A stretch of DNA of 64,000 bases from Paenibacillus caui (GTDB taxonomy: Bacteria > Bacillota > Bacilli > Paenibacillales > Paenibacillaceae): the NCBI RefSeq assembly GCF_019904135.1, contig NZ_JAIOGQ010000006.1:62001-126000 (forward strand). The letters are read 5' to 3'. The position numbers were made by a program, and so were the translations under genes. The notes under the pieces are model-generated. The model was not told the DNA's origin and made no database searches. It worked only from the letters and a program-made list of their open reading frames with translations. Positions 44,159 through 53,942 of this stretch are shown piece by piece. The stretch's first letter is position 1, and every line of letters begins with the position of its first letter.

Positions 44159-44323
44159 TCAACGGAAAATAAAAAAAGCTATTGTAAAAATGAGTGAAAC
44201 AGCAACCAAAACCAATGAAATGAAGTGGCTTTTTGTTTCTCTAATGTATCTCCATTCCATATAAGCACGAAAGCTGAATGACAAGGCTATGAGGATGCCG
44301 AATAAAGGTTGTAATTGACTCAT
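44159..44323 (-). CDS. Small DUF4181-like membrane protein or fragment
   Basis: The minus strand reads 54 residues from ATG 44323: MSQLQPLFGILIALSFSF, then RAYMEWRYIRETKSHFISL and a second hydrophobic segment to FIFR and TGA. RAYMEWRYIRE is the pattern at the end of DUF4181 proteins, which normally are about twice this length. A stop lies three codons before the ATG and the ribosome site is weak (AGAG), so this may be a C-terminal relic. Two transmembrane helices are evident. Confidence 0.5.
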   Translation of the reverse strand: MSQLQPLFGILIALSFSFRAYMEWRYIRETKSHFISLVLVAVSLIFTIAFFIFR

Positions 44324-44591
44324 ATCAAGCTACTCTATCTGTATTGCTGTATAGCCGGCGTCCCCCAGGTAACGTTTCCGCCGGGCAAGGCGGACAGTGA
44401 TCCGGTTGCCTTGCTCTTCTAACGCTTAAGTCCGGGACAGATCATACGCTGCTTGATTGGGTCATGCAGCAGGATCTCCCCGGGCTTCTTTCGTTTGACC
44501 GGAAGAAGGCCAAAAAGGACTGTCCGGTAAAACACCAGCCAAGCCCTCTCCACGTACAATAACCTATATGTACAATATGGGAGGGCCTGAT
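44324..44591. other. Intergenic region before tgl
   Basis: No recognised gene. GTACAATA occurs twice (44554-44561, 44570-44577), 16 bases apart, just before the tgl ribosome site and could be part of its sporulation control. A plus-strand frame ending near 44562 looks weakly coding but has no start. From 44079 to 44158 nothing is seen. Confidence 0.3.
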
Positions 44592-45365
44592 ATGATTATT
44601 CTTTTGTCTGGCGATGCGCAGCAAATCGCCGGTTTGAACCTGACCCCATGGGAACGGAATATTGTAAATATGAAGCAAATGAGCCCGGCGGAGTACCGGT
44701 ACAGTTCACTTGAAAGCTTGAAATTCGAAATGAACGCAAGAACCCGAATCGTACAATCGGCCAGAGCTTTGCAGGAGAGCGGCGCAAGCTTTTCGGATTT
44801 TAAACGCAGCAAATGCAACGAGCAATTCTGGATGCGCACGAACCAGGGCGGATTCCGGTTAAAAAGCGGCGTTTCGCCTGCTGACGGCATTAATGATATT
44901 TTTCAGAACGGACGTCTTTATGCCTTCGAATGCGCGACAGCGATTGTAATCGTTATGTACAAGGCGATTCTGGATTTGATTGACAGGAACACGTTCAACA
45001 CTTATTTTCAGGACCTGCTGCTCTATACCTGGTATTACGATAATGATTTGAGGTTTAACAGGACGACTCTTCCGGAGGCTTATCCGGGAGATGTGCTTTA
45101 TTTCAACAACCCTGATTTCGATCCGGCCACACCGGGCTGGCGGGGGGAAAATGCCGTTCTGCTGGGACCCGATCTCTTTTATGGGCATGGACCGGGGATC
45201 CGTTCTTCTGCCGCTATGATCGCTATATTGAATTCGAAACGAAAGCCGGGCAGCCTGACGTCCGCTTATTTAATAGATGAAGTGCTTATTCTTGACTTTG
45301 AGCATATCCGTAAATTGAAAGAAGGCGCTGCCCGAATCGGCACCCGCAAATATATGCTTCGTTAA
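44592..45365 (+). CDS. tgl: Protein-glutamine gamma-glutamyltransferase (spore coat)
   Basis: A 257-residue transglutaminase matching Bacillus Tgl in length and order. The catalytic Cys is in YAFECATAIVIVMYKA, followed by PGDVLYFNNPDFDP, WRGENAVLLGPDLFYGHG with the active-site His, and the C-terminal AYLIDEV. It forms glutamyl-lysine cross-links in the spore coat, so expression in the mother cell late in sporulation is expected. ATG 44592 is chosen for GGGAGGG upstream and because Tgl proteins start MII; the earlier ATG 44568 has no ribosome site. Confidence 0.93.
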   Translation: MIILLSGDAQQIAGLNLTPWERNIVNMKQMSPAEYRYSSLESLKFEMNARTRIVQSARALQESGASFSDFKRSKCNEQFWMRTNQGGFRLKSGVSPADGINDIFQNGRLYAFECATAIVIVMYKAILDLIDRNTFNTYFQDLLLYTWYYDNDLRFNRTTLPEAYPGDVLYFNNPDFDPATPGWRGENAVLLGPDLFYGHGPGIRSSAAMIAILNSKRKPGSLTSAYLIDEVLILDFEHIRKLKEGAARIGTRKYMLR

Positions 45366-45380
45366 TATCATTCCATAAAA

Positions 45381-45408
45381 TGAAACTATCCGCCTAAAGT
45401 CCCGTATA
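45381..45408 (+). promoter_or_regulatory. SigW-type ECF promoter for pspA
   Basis: TGAAAC (45381-45386), exactly 16 bases, CGTATA (45403-45408): a consensus match to SigW-class promoters, which drive pspA-type genes in Bacillus under envelope stress. The leader to pspA would be about 155 nt. Confidence 0.8.
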
Positions 45409-45569
45409 TAATGGTAAACATTGCCTGTAGATCTAAATTGGCGATGCTGTTCACTTATTGACGGAACGGCCAAATTGTGAGAAACTGGCTGCATTGAGTA
45501 GGAAATTTTTCCTAAAAAGAGAAACGGTGTCGTCCGTCCTAATGATCTCTAGGGGAAGGTGGAAAGTAG

Positions 45570-46247
45570 ATGGGGTTTTTTGAAAGATTAAAGAGAATCG
45601 CGAGTGCAAACTTGAATTCGGCACTAGACAACCTTGAAGATCCGATATTGATGATTGACGAGGTGCTCCGGGAGTTGGATGAGAATATTGCCAAGGTAAC
45701 GACTGCCGTTACGTCCCAGATGGCGGTTGAGAAGCGGTTCGAGCGGGAACTGACTGAGGCGGATGCCATGATCGAGAAGCGGGATGCCCAGGCCCGCCAG
45801 GCATTGGCTCAGGGAGAAGAGGAGCTGGCCCGTGAGGCGCTGATCGATAAGAAGCGTTATATAGAGAAACGGGAAGAGCTTGATGCGAATTACCAGACAG
45901 CCAAGGCGAGCTCCGGCAAGCTGAAGGAGCAGCTGGAAGATATGAAGGAAAAGGTTCAGGACATGAAATTGAAGCGCAGCACGCTCGTTGCCCAGGCGGA
46001 AGCGGCCAAAGCCTCGAAAACCATCAACGAGACGATGAGCGGCGTGGGCGATGACAACCTTAGTGATACATTTGCCAAATTGGAAGATAAAATTTTGCGA
46101 TTTCAGGACCAGGCTTCAGCTGCGCAGGAGCTGGCTAATGAAGGGCAGTCGCTCGACGATAAATTCGAGAAACTGGCGAAGCAAGGCAAGGATCACGAAA
46201 TCGAGGATGAGCTCGCTAAGCTTAAAGCAGAGCTGAACCAGAAGTAG
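45570..46247 (+). CDS. pspA: PspA/IM30 family membrane-stress protein
   Basis: A 225-residue ESCRT-III-like coiled-coil protein. The N-terminal amphipathic helix MGFFERLKRIASANLNSALD binds stressed membrane; the rest is long charged helices (about 25-185) and a C-terminal helix. The family assembles on the cytoplasmic membrane to limit leakage. GGGGAAGGTGG precedes ATG 45570. The SigW-type promoter upstream fits. A strong terminator follows, so read-through to the TPM gene would be limited. Confidence 0.95.
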   Translation: MGFFERLKRIASANLNSALDNLEDPILMIDEVLRELDENIAKVTTAVTSQMAVEKRFERELTEADAMIEKRDAQARQALAQGEEELAREALIDKKRYIEKREELDANYQTAKASSGKLKEQLEDMKEKVQDMKLKRSTLVAQAEAAKASKTINETMSGVGDDNLSDTFAKLEDKILRFQDQASAAQELANEGQSLDDKFEKLAKQGKDHEIEDELAKLKAELNQK

Positions 46248-46269
46248 GTTCTACACCAAAGAGTAAATG

Positions 46270-46305
46270 AAGCTTGGAAGTATGCTGTGCTTCCAGGCTT
46301 TTTTA
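46270..46305 (+). terminator. Terminator between pspA and the TPM gene
   Basis: AAGCTTGGAAG (46270-46280) pairs with CTTCCAGGCTT (46290-46300), one G-T pair, followed by TTTT. Confidence 0.85.
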
Positions 46306-46362
46306 AATCTATATGTTGATACAGTGATGCAATTTATAGCATTAATAGAAAGAGGAATGTTC

Positions 46363-49100
46363 ATGAGAATAAGGAAAATTTCGATAGGGGTACTTGTGCT
46401 GTTCGCGATTTTGCTCGTCCATGCTTCTTCCGCTTTTGCAGCAACCATTCCTGCCAAAAATGGCTATGTCCAGGATACAGCGGATATTTTGAGCAAGGAT
46501 GATGAGGCGGAGATTGTAAAGAGAAATGGCACTGCGCCTTTTCATTTGTATGTTTATACCATCAACAGCCTGAATGGCAAGACAAGCGGATCGGTCGCCT
46601 CATCCGTGTTTAAGTCCTGGTCTTTGGGTAAAGATGACGGCTTGCTCCTCGTGTCGATGGATGAAAGGGAGGCCCGCTTGGAGCTGTCAACAGGCAGCGA
46701 CCTGCAGAGCTCCATCCTGGAGTCGCCGGATTATAAAGATAATGCTAATCCTGTATCCGGACTGCTCGACGATGTCTTTATCCCCAGTGCGGCGGATGGG
46801 GAGTTTGGTTCCGGAACCCTTTCTTTGATGAGCAGAATGAGTGAACTGGAACAGACATATACAGCCGGGAATAAGAATGGGACAGCCTTGTCTCAGGCGG
46901 CTGCAACGACCACGCCAGCGACGGCGGTACCGGCCACGCCGGCGACGGCCGCACCGGCAGCCACTGCCCCGTCTACATCTGCTCCATCCAGCGCCGCACC
47001 TGCAAGCGCTGAGCGATCCAGCGTAGCGCCAGCTACAACTGCTCCGTCTTCAGCAGCGTCTTCGAATTCAGCGGCAACGGCTAAGCGAGTTGGCAATATT
47101 ATTGGCACCATTGTTGTTGTTTTCCTGCTCAACTTGGCATTAGGCATTCTATTATCGCCATTAGCCTTAATCTTCTATTTACGTAAAAATAAAAGAAACC
47201 TGACGAAAGAGTTTCTTGTCATCTCCAAACAGCATCAGGAAAATTTATCCGGTCTCTATCAAATCGAGCAGGAGATCGGTCCTCTGCTTAAAATGTCGGA
47301 TGGAACATCCGAAGCCTTCCTGACCGAGGTGGAAAGCAAGTATAACAGACTGCTTCAAATGGCTACTGCGGATTCGCCTGTTATCCTGAATGATAAAGCC
47401 AGGAACTTTATTTTTGGCAAAAAAGCCAAAAGCTATCTGGAAGCCAAACGCAGAGTACTGGTTATTGCCAAGGAAGTTCAGGATGTCAGGAACGCTTTGG
47501 AGAGGTACCGGGATCTGGAAGCCGATGTTACTGTCGGACTTAAATCCCTGCATAAGGATTGGGATGAGACGAACGAAATGCTGGCCCGGTTAATCCGGGA
47601 AACGGGGAATGAATTTGAGGAGCTTGTTCGGAAAGGGCAGGCGCTGAAGGAACGGCTGGGACAAAGTCAGGGTGCGTTGGCATTTGATCCGCTGGAAGCT
47701 CAAAAATTCTCCGACACCATGCAGCAGCAGATTGGAAAATGGAAGCAGGATGTAGCCTCCCTTTTTGCGCTGAAAGAGAAATGGGACGAGCTCCCGAAGC
47801 TCCTTCGCCAGGAGATACAGCAGCTTGCAGAGCAAGAAGGGCTGATTTTGTCCGAAGCGAATCCTTATGAACTGCTCGATGCTGCGGAGAGCCGCATTCA
47901 GCAATTTGCAAGATTCATTGAAAAGGCAGATATCAAGAAGGGAGACGCACTTGCCTCTGAACTGGAGCAGGACCGGGCAACTGCGCTTGCCATCGTCAAG
48001 GATACCATTGCGGCACGTGATTGGGTAGGCAGCATGCTTGCGTCAGCCAAGGATCGCATTTCAAGGCAGAAAATTTGTATGCCGAGCTGGAAAAGTGCTT
48101 GGATGAAGTAAAGGCCGCATACGATCATTCGCTCTGGAGCGAGCATCAGCAATTGCTGGACCAATTTAGTGGCAAGGTTAAGGATATATCCAGACAGATC
48201 TCCAGTGTCGAGGCCGGCTATCAGCCGACTGAACAGAAATACGCCGCTTGCAAAGAGGAGTTGGAGCAGGTCTTTAGCCAGCTTGATCAGTTTGAGGATA
48301 CCGCGGAGAGGATTAAAGGGCTGAAACCGAAGTTGGATCAAAAATTTGATAAATGGTTCCAACAGCTTCGCGCTCTGCAAAAGCGATATAATGTGACTGT
48401 GCAAAAAATTCAGGACGAGAAGTTGATGCCTGCTCCCCGCATTCAGCAAAGAGGACGGGAAGCGGATAAAGCGCTGACGTCGGCTGAGGCGGCTGTGAAC
48501 GCGGTACCGCGTAAATTGAATGAGCTGGACAAGTGTATAGATCAAGCGGAGCGAGCGGTAAACAGACTGGACATCGTCTTCGAAAAGGTGCAGGAGGAAA
48601 AGGCGAATGCTGAAGAGATGCTGGAAGAGCTTGAGCGCAGCTATTCAAAAATGAAGGGCCAATTAGGGTGGCTGAAGTCCGCAGAATACACCTCCGACTT
48701 TAAACAGATCCGGGAGTCTGCGAGTGAGGCTTTGCTTGCGCTGAATTTTGAAGAGGTCAGCCGGTATGTAAACAAGGGCCATTTCCTTGTGGGTGAAATG
48801 GAAGACAAATTTGAAGAGAATGAGGAAGAGCTCAGGAGAAAATTAGTGGTTTCCCAAAGAGAGTTTAGACAGCCTGACCTATCCTTTGGAGGACCTTTCA
48901 GCGGTCAGGAGTCACGCAGCAGCGCTGATAACCGTTCCTCTTCCAGCGGCGGAGACTCAAGCTTTGGCCAAAACAGCCAAGGGGGAAGTACAGACTACGG
49001 CAGCGGAAGCAGCGGAGGGGATTCCAATTATGGCAGTGGAAGCAGCGGCGGAGATTCCAACTTTGGCGGCGGAAGCAGTGGAGGAAGCTCCAAGTGGTAA
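46363..49100 (+). CDS. Exported TPM-domain protein with long coiled coil and Gly/Ser tail, frame interrupted
   Basis: Signal peptide at residues 1-27 (AFA cleavage), a TPM domain to about residue 155 (VQDTADILSKDDEAEI), an Ala/Pro/Thr/Ser linker, a membrane helix (about 245-275), then a long cytoplasmic coiled coil. The frame breaks at about 48060: one more T in the TTT run at 48059-48061 would continue into KAENLYAELEKCLDEVKAAYD and give about 912 residues, ending in a Gly/Ser tail (SSGGDSNYGSG repeats) usual for TPM proteins. ATG 46363 follows AGAGGA. The coiled coil behind a helix is EzrA-like in layout. Role unknown; the neighbour pspA suggests envelope stress. Confidence 0.75.
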
Positions 49101-49290
49101 TGTCATGTGCTGAAAAGCTTACTTTTTGAACACGCACTATAAGCAAAGCGGTCTTTTCTTGCGGCTCTTGACGCGGATGATATGCTCAATATAAAAGGGT
49201 GCCGAAGAAGCGGCAGACTCGGATACGCATCTATGCTGGCTGTCGCCCTCTTAAAGGCACGCATCAATATAGAGAGAGGGAGAGAAACGC

Positions 49291-50514
49291 TTGAATTCAT
49301 CAACCATTGCGGAGCAGCCGCCCGCTTCAGGGAACGGCCGTTTTCCCTTGTCGCTGCTGTGTCTGACGCTCGGCGCATTCGCCATAGGCATGACCGAGTT
49401 TATCATTATGGGCCTGCTGCCTAACGTGGCACATGATCTGCATGTGTCCATTCCTCAGGCCGGCCAGCTTATTACAAGCTATGCGCTCGGAGTTGCCGTG
49501 GGCGCTCCCTTGCTTACGGTGCTGACCCACCAAATGCCGCAGAAGAAATTGCTTGTGCTGCTGATGGGTATTTTTATTCTCGGCAACGGGCTGTCGATGG
49601 TTGCTCCTACATATGAGCTTCTGATCGCTGCGCGGATTATGACGGCGCTTGCCCACGGCACGTTTCTTGGCGTAGGCTCCCTGCTGGCTTCGCGGCTTGT
49701 CCGTCCGGACAAACGGGCCGGAGCGGTGTCCATGGTGCTTGCCGGACTGACCATAGCGAACATCGTCGGCGTCCCCTTCGGAACCTTTATCGGCCAGCAG
49801 CTTGGCTGGAGATCCTCCTTCGGCGCCATTACCGTGCTTGGCTTTTTTTCGCTGCTCGGCATTATCCGGTTCATCCCTGCCATTTCACAGTCTAAGGTTC
49901 CAAGTCTGGCCAAAGAATTCCGCAGCCTGGTGAACCCCCAGGTGCTGCTAATGCTGCTGACGGGGGCATTCGGCTGTGCAAGCCTGTTCTCCATGTTCAC
50001 GTACATCACACCTGAACTGGAGTCCATCAGCGGCTTTGCGGAGCATGAGGTGACCTGGATTCTCGTTCTGTTCGGGGTTGGAGTGACGCTGGGCAACATC
50101 ATCGGAGGAAGACTCGCGGACTGGAAGCTGATGCCGTCGCTCATCGGCAATTTTATCGCGCTCGCGATTATTCTCGCTGTGCTGAGCTTGATGCTGCCTA
50201 ACCCCGTGCTGGCGGTCATTACGGTTTTTGTATGGGGCGTTGCCGCTTTCGGCATCATGCCGGGCGTACAGGTGCGTATTCTGAATCTGGCCCATGAAGC
50301 GCCTTTGCTTGCCTCTACCTCCGCCCACTCCGCCCTGAATCTGGGCAACGCGGCCGGCGCATTTCTTGGCGGGCGAATCATTGTTTACGCCGGTTTGCCT
50401 TCCGTTCCATTGCTTGCGTCCGGGCTGGCCGTACTGGCTTGTGCCGGATCGATCCTTAGCTACATGCAAATCGAACGGAAGAAAAGCGGAAATCAGGAGG
50501 CGATAGGAGCTTGA
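49291..50514 (+). CDS. MFS transporter (DHA1, AraJ/YdhP-like)
   Basis: A 407-residue 12-helix transporter. FAIGMTEFIIMGLLPNVAHDL at helix 1, an A-type motif after helix 2 in degenerate form, RIMTALAHGTFLGVG (helix 4) and a second six-helix half. This drug:proton antiporter subfamily exports sugars, nucleobases or drugs. Start TTG 49291 follows GGGAGAGAAA; an ATG is not available. It is co-transcribed with the GNAT gene. Confidence 0.9.
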   Translation: MNSSTIAEQPPASGNGRFPLSLLCLTLGAFAIGMTEFIIMGLLPNVAHDLHVSIPQAGQLITSYALGVAVGAPLLTVLTHQMPQKKLLVLLMGIFILGNGLSMVAPTYELLIAARIMTALAHGTFLGVGSLLASRLVRPDKRAGAVSMVLAGLTIANIVGVPFGTFIGQQLGWRSSFGAITVLGFFSLLGIIRFIPAISQSKVPSLAKEFRSLVNPQVLLMLLTGAFGCASLFSMFTYITPELESISGFAEHEVTWILVLFGVGVTLGNIIGGRLADWKLMPSLIGNFIALAIILAVLSLMLPNPVLAVITVFVWGVAAFGIMPGVQVRILNLAHEAPLLASTSAHSALNLGNAAGAFLGGRIIVYAGLPSVPLLASGLAVLACAGSILSYMQIERKKSGNQEAIGA

Positions 50515-50954
50515 GTAGTCAGATTGTACTGGAAAAAGTGGAATGGGGTACGCCTCAATATTCCGAAGGGTTGAAATTAAGAGACAAAGTGCTCAGACAA
50601 CCGCTCGGGATGAGTATTTATAATGACGACCTGAAGGGCGAGAAGAATGATATTCATATTTTGGCGGCAGCGGATTCCGGGGTAGTTGGAGTGCTTTTTC
50701 TGCGGAAGGTAGACGAAATCACCCTGCAAATGAAGCAGGTTGCCGTTGATGACTCAGTAAGAGGAACGGGCGTGGGCAGGCAGATGGTGGACTTTGCCGA
50801 ACGGCTGGCCGCGGAAGCCGGATATCAGACAATCGTTTTGCATGCCCGGAAGGTTGCGGTTCCTTTTTATGAAAAATTGGAATATGTGCAGGTGGGCGAG
50901 CCTTTTACCGAGGTGGGCATTCCGCACAGGAGCATGATCAAACAGCTGGGCTGA
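50511..50954 (+). CDS. GNAT acetyltransferase
   Basis: A 147-residue GNAT enzyme with acetyl-CoA motif MKQVAVDDSVRGTGVGRQMV and HARKVAVPFYEKLEY. TTG 50511 overlaps the MFS stop codon and follows AGGAGG, implying translational coupling. Acceptor unknown; small-molecule acetylation linked to the exporter is possible. Confidence 0.88.
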   Translation: MSSQIVLEKVEWGTPQYSEGLKLRDKVLRQPLGMSIYNDDLKGEKNDIHILAAADSGVVGVLFLRKVDEITLQMKQVAVDDSVRGTGVGRQMVDFAERLAAEAGYQTIVLHARKVAVPFYEKLEYVQVGEPFTEVGIPHRSMIKQLG

Positions 50955-51005
50955 CGGATGTCGATGTGAGCTGAATAAACGAATTGGAAGGAACGCTTTT
51001 CGCAC

Positions 51006-51058
51006 AAAAAAGGGGCTGTTTCCGAGGTTACACAACCTTGGAGTAAGCCCCTTTGATT
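51006..51058. terminator. Bidirectional terminator
   Basis: AAAGGGGCT (51009-51017) pairs with AGCCCCTTT (51046-51054), with an inner CCGAGGTT/AACCTTGG stem, between convergent genes. Confidence 0.85.
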
Positions 51059-51069
51059 ATTTATTTTGC

Positions 51070-52662
51070 TTACACTAGCTCAACTTCCTGTTCGAGAATG
51101 CTTTGGAATAGAAAGGCAAGGTTCAGCTTCAGCAGATGCTCGTAATTTTTGAGATCCATTTGCAGCAGCTCGCTGATCTTTTCAAGACGGTAAGCGACCG
51201 TATTTCGATGGACAAACATCTCCTTGGCGACTTCGCCTACTTGGCCGTTATGCGTGATGAAGAGACTCAGCGTGTTAATCATCTCCTGAGCGGAATCGGG
51301 CGATTTCTCCAGAATGGGCGCAAGGGCAAATTGGCAGAACCGCTTCATTTTATCGCGGGGAACGGACTGGAACAGATAGGCCATTTCCACATTGCCGTAC
51401 TCTACGACGAGCTGGCTTAAGTTAAGCTGCTTTGCCGTCTCGCTCGCATTCAGGCATTCCCGGTAAGCATCGCCGAGCTGATCGGGTTTCTCCTTTTGGT
51501 GGCTCAGGGAAAAACGAAGAGAGCCGCGTGTTTCAGCCGCTGTTTTGGCAAACAGCTTGGTCAGCAGATCGGAAAGCTTGCGTTCCCCTGCAGGCATGCT
51601 GGCGGGGAAGATGGAGAAGAGAGCGCCGTCTATGAAAAAATGAAGATGAAATAAATCCTTAAGCAGCGGATGATACTGAAATTCCTGCCGGATCGTATTC
51701 AGCAGATTGTCTTCGCTGCGGCCGCTTTTCTCCGAAACCGTTGTCAGCAAGCATTGATAAGGGCCGTCGCAAAGGGTGACGTCCATTTTTTTCGCGCACT
51801 CAAGCACCGCATCGATCGACACGTCCTGCTGCAAATAGCTTCGCAGAATCGAGGCCAGCTCGTTATCGGCGGCGCTGACAAACTGCTTGCGGCTCATCGC
51901 TTCCAGATGGAACGAAATAATCTCGGCCGCCTGAAGGTACAGCCCTTCTTCTTCCTTGGACGGGAATCCATCTGGAGAACGGAACACCGCGAATCCGATC
52001 GGCTGGGCATCATTGCCCCGCAGCGGGATCAAGGTCAGCTTGCCGCTTTCGCTGCGCCGCCACTGCACATTCGGCTTCCATGGCCAGCCTTTCAGCAGCT
52101 GCGCTTCGGTGAGGGGAAGATTGTTAAAGAGCAATCGTCCCCGGGCATGAATGACGGCCATCGGGCATTCCAGAATAGCGGAAAGCCCCTGAAAGAAATC
52201 GCTGCTTCGGTTCATAAGGGCAAACCGGATAAGCGCCTGCTGTTTTTCCAGAATGCGCTGAAGCTGATGTGTGCTTTTCTGGATTTCTGCGCGGAACAGC
52301 CCGTTCATCTGATCGGAAAACGTAAATTGAAAAGGAAGCTCGATAATAGGAAAACCAAGGCGATCCGCTTCCTCAATGATGGATTCGGGGACAGTGGTCC
52401 AGAATCTGCCCAGCTTGATTCCTAAAGCGGCAGTTCCTTTGCCTGCCAGCTTCTGAACGAGCTGAACGCCATCTTCGGGCCGATCTTTTATCAGATAGGC
52501 GGTAGTAAACAGCACTTCCCCTTCATGAACCCAGTCTACAATATCGGGAGCATCCATGACATTCACGGATTTGACGATTCGCTGGAGGCCGGATTTGCCG
52601 GCGATAAGCTTGCCTTCTGAGAGCGGATATATGGACAACGCATCTTCAACGGTCATGTACAT
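51070..52662 (-). CDS. PucR-family transcriptional regulator 2
   Basis: A 530-residue regulator with the same order as the 33369 product: N-terminal PucR domain (VNVMDAPDIVDWVHEGEVLFTT), GAF-like middle, C-terminal HTH (GQVGEVAKEMFVHRNTVAYRLEKI). The recognition helices of the two paralogues agree at nearly all positions, so both may read the same DNA motif. ATG 52662 follows AGGGTGA on the minus strand. A copy of the shared dyad lies 94-112 bases upstream, consistent with autoregulation. It controls, by inference, the catabolic genes at 54-64 kb. Confidence 0.92.
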   Translation of the reverse strand: MYMTVEDALSIYPLSEGKLIAGKSGLQRIVKSVNVMDAPDIVDWVHEGEVLFTTAYLIKDRPEDGVQLVQKLAGKGTAALGIKLGRFWTTVPESIIEEADRLGFPIIELPFQFTFSDQMNGLFRAEIQKSTHQLQRILEKQQALIRFALMNRSSDFFQGLSAILECPMAVIHARGRLLFNNLPLTEAQLLKGWPWKPNVQWRRSESGKLTLIPLRGNDAQPIGFAVFRSPDGFPSKEEEGLYLQAAEIISFHLEAMSRKQFVSAADNELASILRSYLQQDVSIDAVLECAKKMDVTLCDGPYQCLLTTVSEKSGRSEDNLLNTIRQEFQYHPLLKDLFHLHFFIDGALFSIFPASMPAGERKLSDLLTKLFAKTAAETRGSLRFSLSHQKEKPDQLGDAYRECLNASETAKQLNLSQLVVEYGNVEMAYLFQSVPRDKMKRFCQFALAPILEKSPDSAQEMINTLSLFITHNGQVGEVAKEMFVHRNTVAYRLEKISELLQMDLKNYEHLLKLNLAFLFQSILEQEVELV

Positions 52663-52755
52663 GGCAGTTCACCCTTTCGTTGTGGTATGAAGGAAAATGG
52701 CAGCAGCCGGTATTGGGTTTATTATATACCTTTGAAGAGCCAGGCGGCTATAGGG

Positions 52756-52774
52756 ATGTAATAAAACTTGACAC
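52756..52774. promoter_or_regulatory. Shared dyad operator, copy B
   Basis: ATGTAA (52756-52761), TAAAACT, TGACAC (52769-52774), located between the ChrA-type genes and pucR 2. Confidence 0.45.
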
Positions 52775-52788
52775 AGACATAAAATGGT

Positions 52789-53328
52789 TTAAATGTTAAG
52801 GTAAGTAAAAATACCTCCGTACACAAACGCGATGACAATCACGAGAGCCGGATGCATTTTACGGTGCTGCATCAGCCAGTAGGCGGCAGCCGCAATAATG
52901 ATAAACTGCACGTAACCGATCGTCTGCACGGAGTCCCTGGCGCTTTGCCATACCAATTCGAGCATCATGATCGCGATGACGGGCTGAACCAGCAGAGTCA
53001 TTCCCTTGACTACAAGCGATTGCTTGTATTTGCTCAGCACCTTCAGCAGCAGAATCAAGGCGATGGCGGATGGCGCGACAGTGGCGAAAATAGCCAGGGC
53101 AAAACCGAACCATCCCAGGGTGCTATACCCTACATAAGCCGCAATTTTGGTGGCGATCGGACCGGGAAGGGAATTGCCGAGAGCCAGCATATCGTTAAAT
53201 TCGGCATTCGTAAGCCAATGGTAATGCGGAACAATTTCACGGTACATTAAAGGAATGGTAGACGGCCCGCCTCCATATCCAAACAGATTGGACAGGAAAA
53301 AGCCGAGCAGCAAATACAGCCAAATCAT
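52789..53328 (-). CDS. ChrA-type transporter, half subunit
   Basis: A 179-residue membrane protein of the chromate transporter (CHR) family. FGYGGGPSTIPLMYRE and GNSLPGPIATKIAAYVGY are the family signatures. Short-chain CHR proteins work as pairs, and the second half is the next gene. It starts in an ATGA overlap with that gene (AAGGGGAG before ATG 53328). The longer minus-strand frame to 53646 overlaps the partner and is not used. Substrate could be chromate or another oxyanion/organic anion. Confidence 0.9.
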   Translation of the reverse strand: MIWLYLLLGFFLSNLFGYGGGPSTIPLMYREIVPHYHWLTNAEFNDMLALGNSLPGPIATKIAAYVGYSTLGWFGFALAIFATVAPSAIALILLLKVLSKYKQSLVVKGMTLLVQPVIAIMMLELVWQSARDSVQTIGYVQFIIIAAAAYWLMQHRKMHPALVIVIAFVYGGIFTYLNI

Positions 53329-53912
53329 AAGCCTCGCTCCCCTTTCTTGGCGCCTGCCGCCTTTCGATTCGCAAGAAGCTTGTAATGAAAGGCCCCGTAG
53401 GCCAGAAACAGGACAATGACGATGGCGGCGTGAACCTTGACGAGTTCCAGCAAAACAAAAGAAATCAGGAAGAAACCGGCAGCGGCATAGATCCCAAGTC
53501 CTTTGACGGCCTTTTCGCCAAACTGATAGCCCATTTGGCCGAGCATGACGGCGATCACCGGGGTCACGGCATTGATCATTCCTCTTAAAAGCGGTGAAGA
53601 ACTGAAAAATTGAATAAAGGAGTACAGCAGCACCATCGCCAGGCACGTAGGCAGGATATGTCCCAAAACCGCAATGACAGCGCCGGGTGTGCCTTTCAGA
53701 CGATATCCCAGATAAGCGGCAAGCTTTGTGGCAATCGGTCCGGGCAGCGTATTGGCGATGGCCAGCACTTCCCCGAACTCTTCGTCCTCCATCCAGGCAT
53801 ACCGGGTTACGGCTTCATGCCGGAACAGCGGTATGGTCGATGGGCCGCCCCCGAAACCAAGAAGTCCGGTCCGCAGCATCGCGGCGCATAAATCTCCGTA
53901 GTCATGTTTCAT
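53325..53912 (-). CDS. ChrA-type transporter, partner half subunit
   Basis: A 195-residue CHR protein: LLGFGGGPSTIPLFRHE, ANTLPGPIATKLAAYLGY, about five helices. ATG 53912 follows AGGAG nine bases away; the open frame extends to 53990 without a ribosome site. Both halves are read toward pucR 2 and may be co-expressed with it. Confidence 0.9.
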   Translation of the reverse strand: MKHDYGDLCAAMLRTGLLGFGGGPSTIPLFRHEAVTRYAWMEDEEFGEVLAIANTLPGPIATKLAAYLGYRLKGTPGAVIAVLGHILPTCLAMVLLYSFIQFFSSSPLLRGMINAVTPVIAVMLGQMGYQFGEKAVKGLGIYAAAGFFLISFVLLELVKVHAAIVIVLFLAYGAFHYKLLANRKAAGAKKGERGL

Positions 53913-53942
53913 GCATTTTTTCTCCTTTGCAGCTTGTTGTAT

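Noticed and set aside
51670-52425. Long plus-strand frame opposite PucR 2
   Set aside because: Antisense shadow of the regulator; same pattern as over PucR 1.
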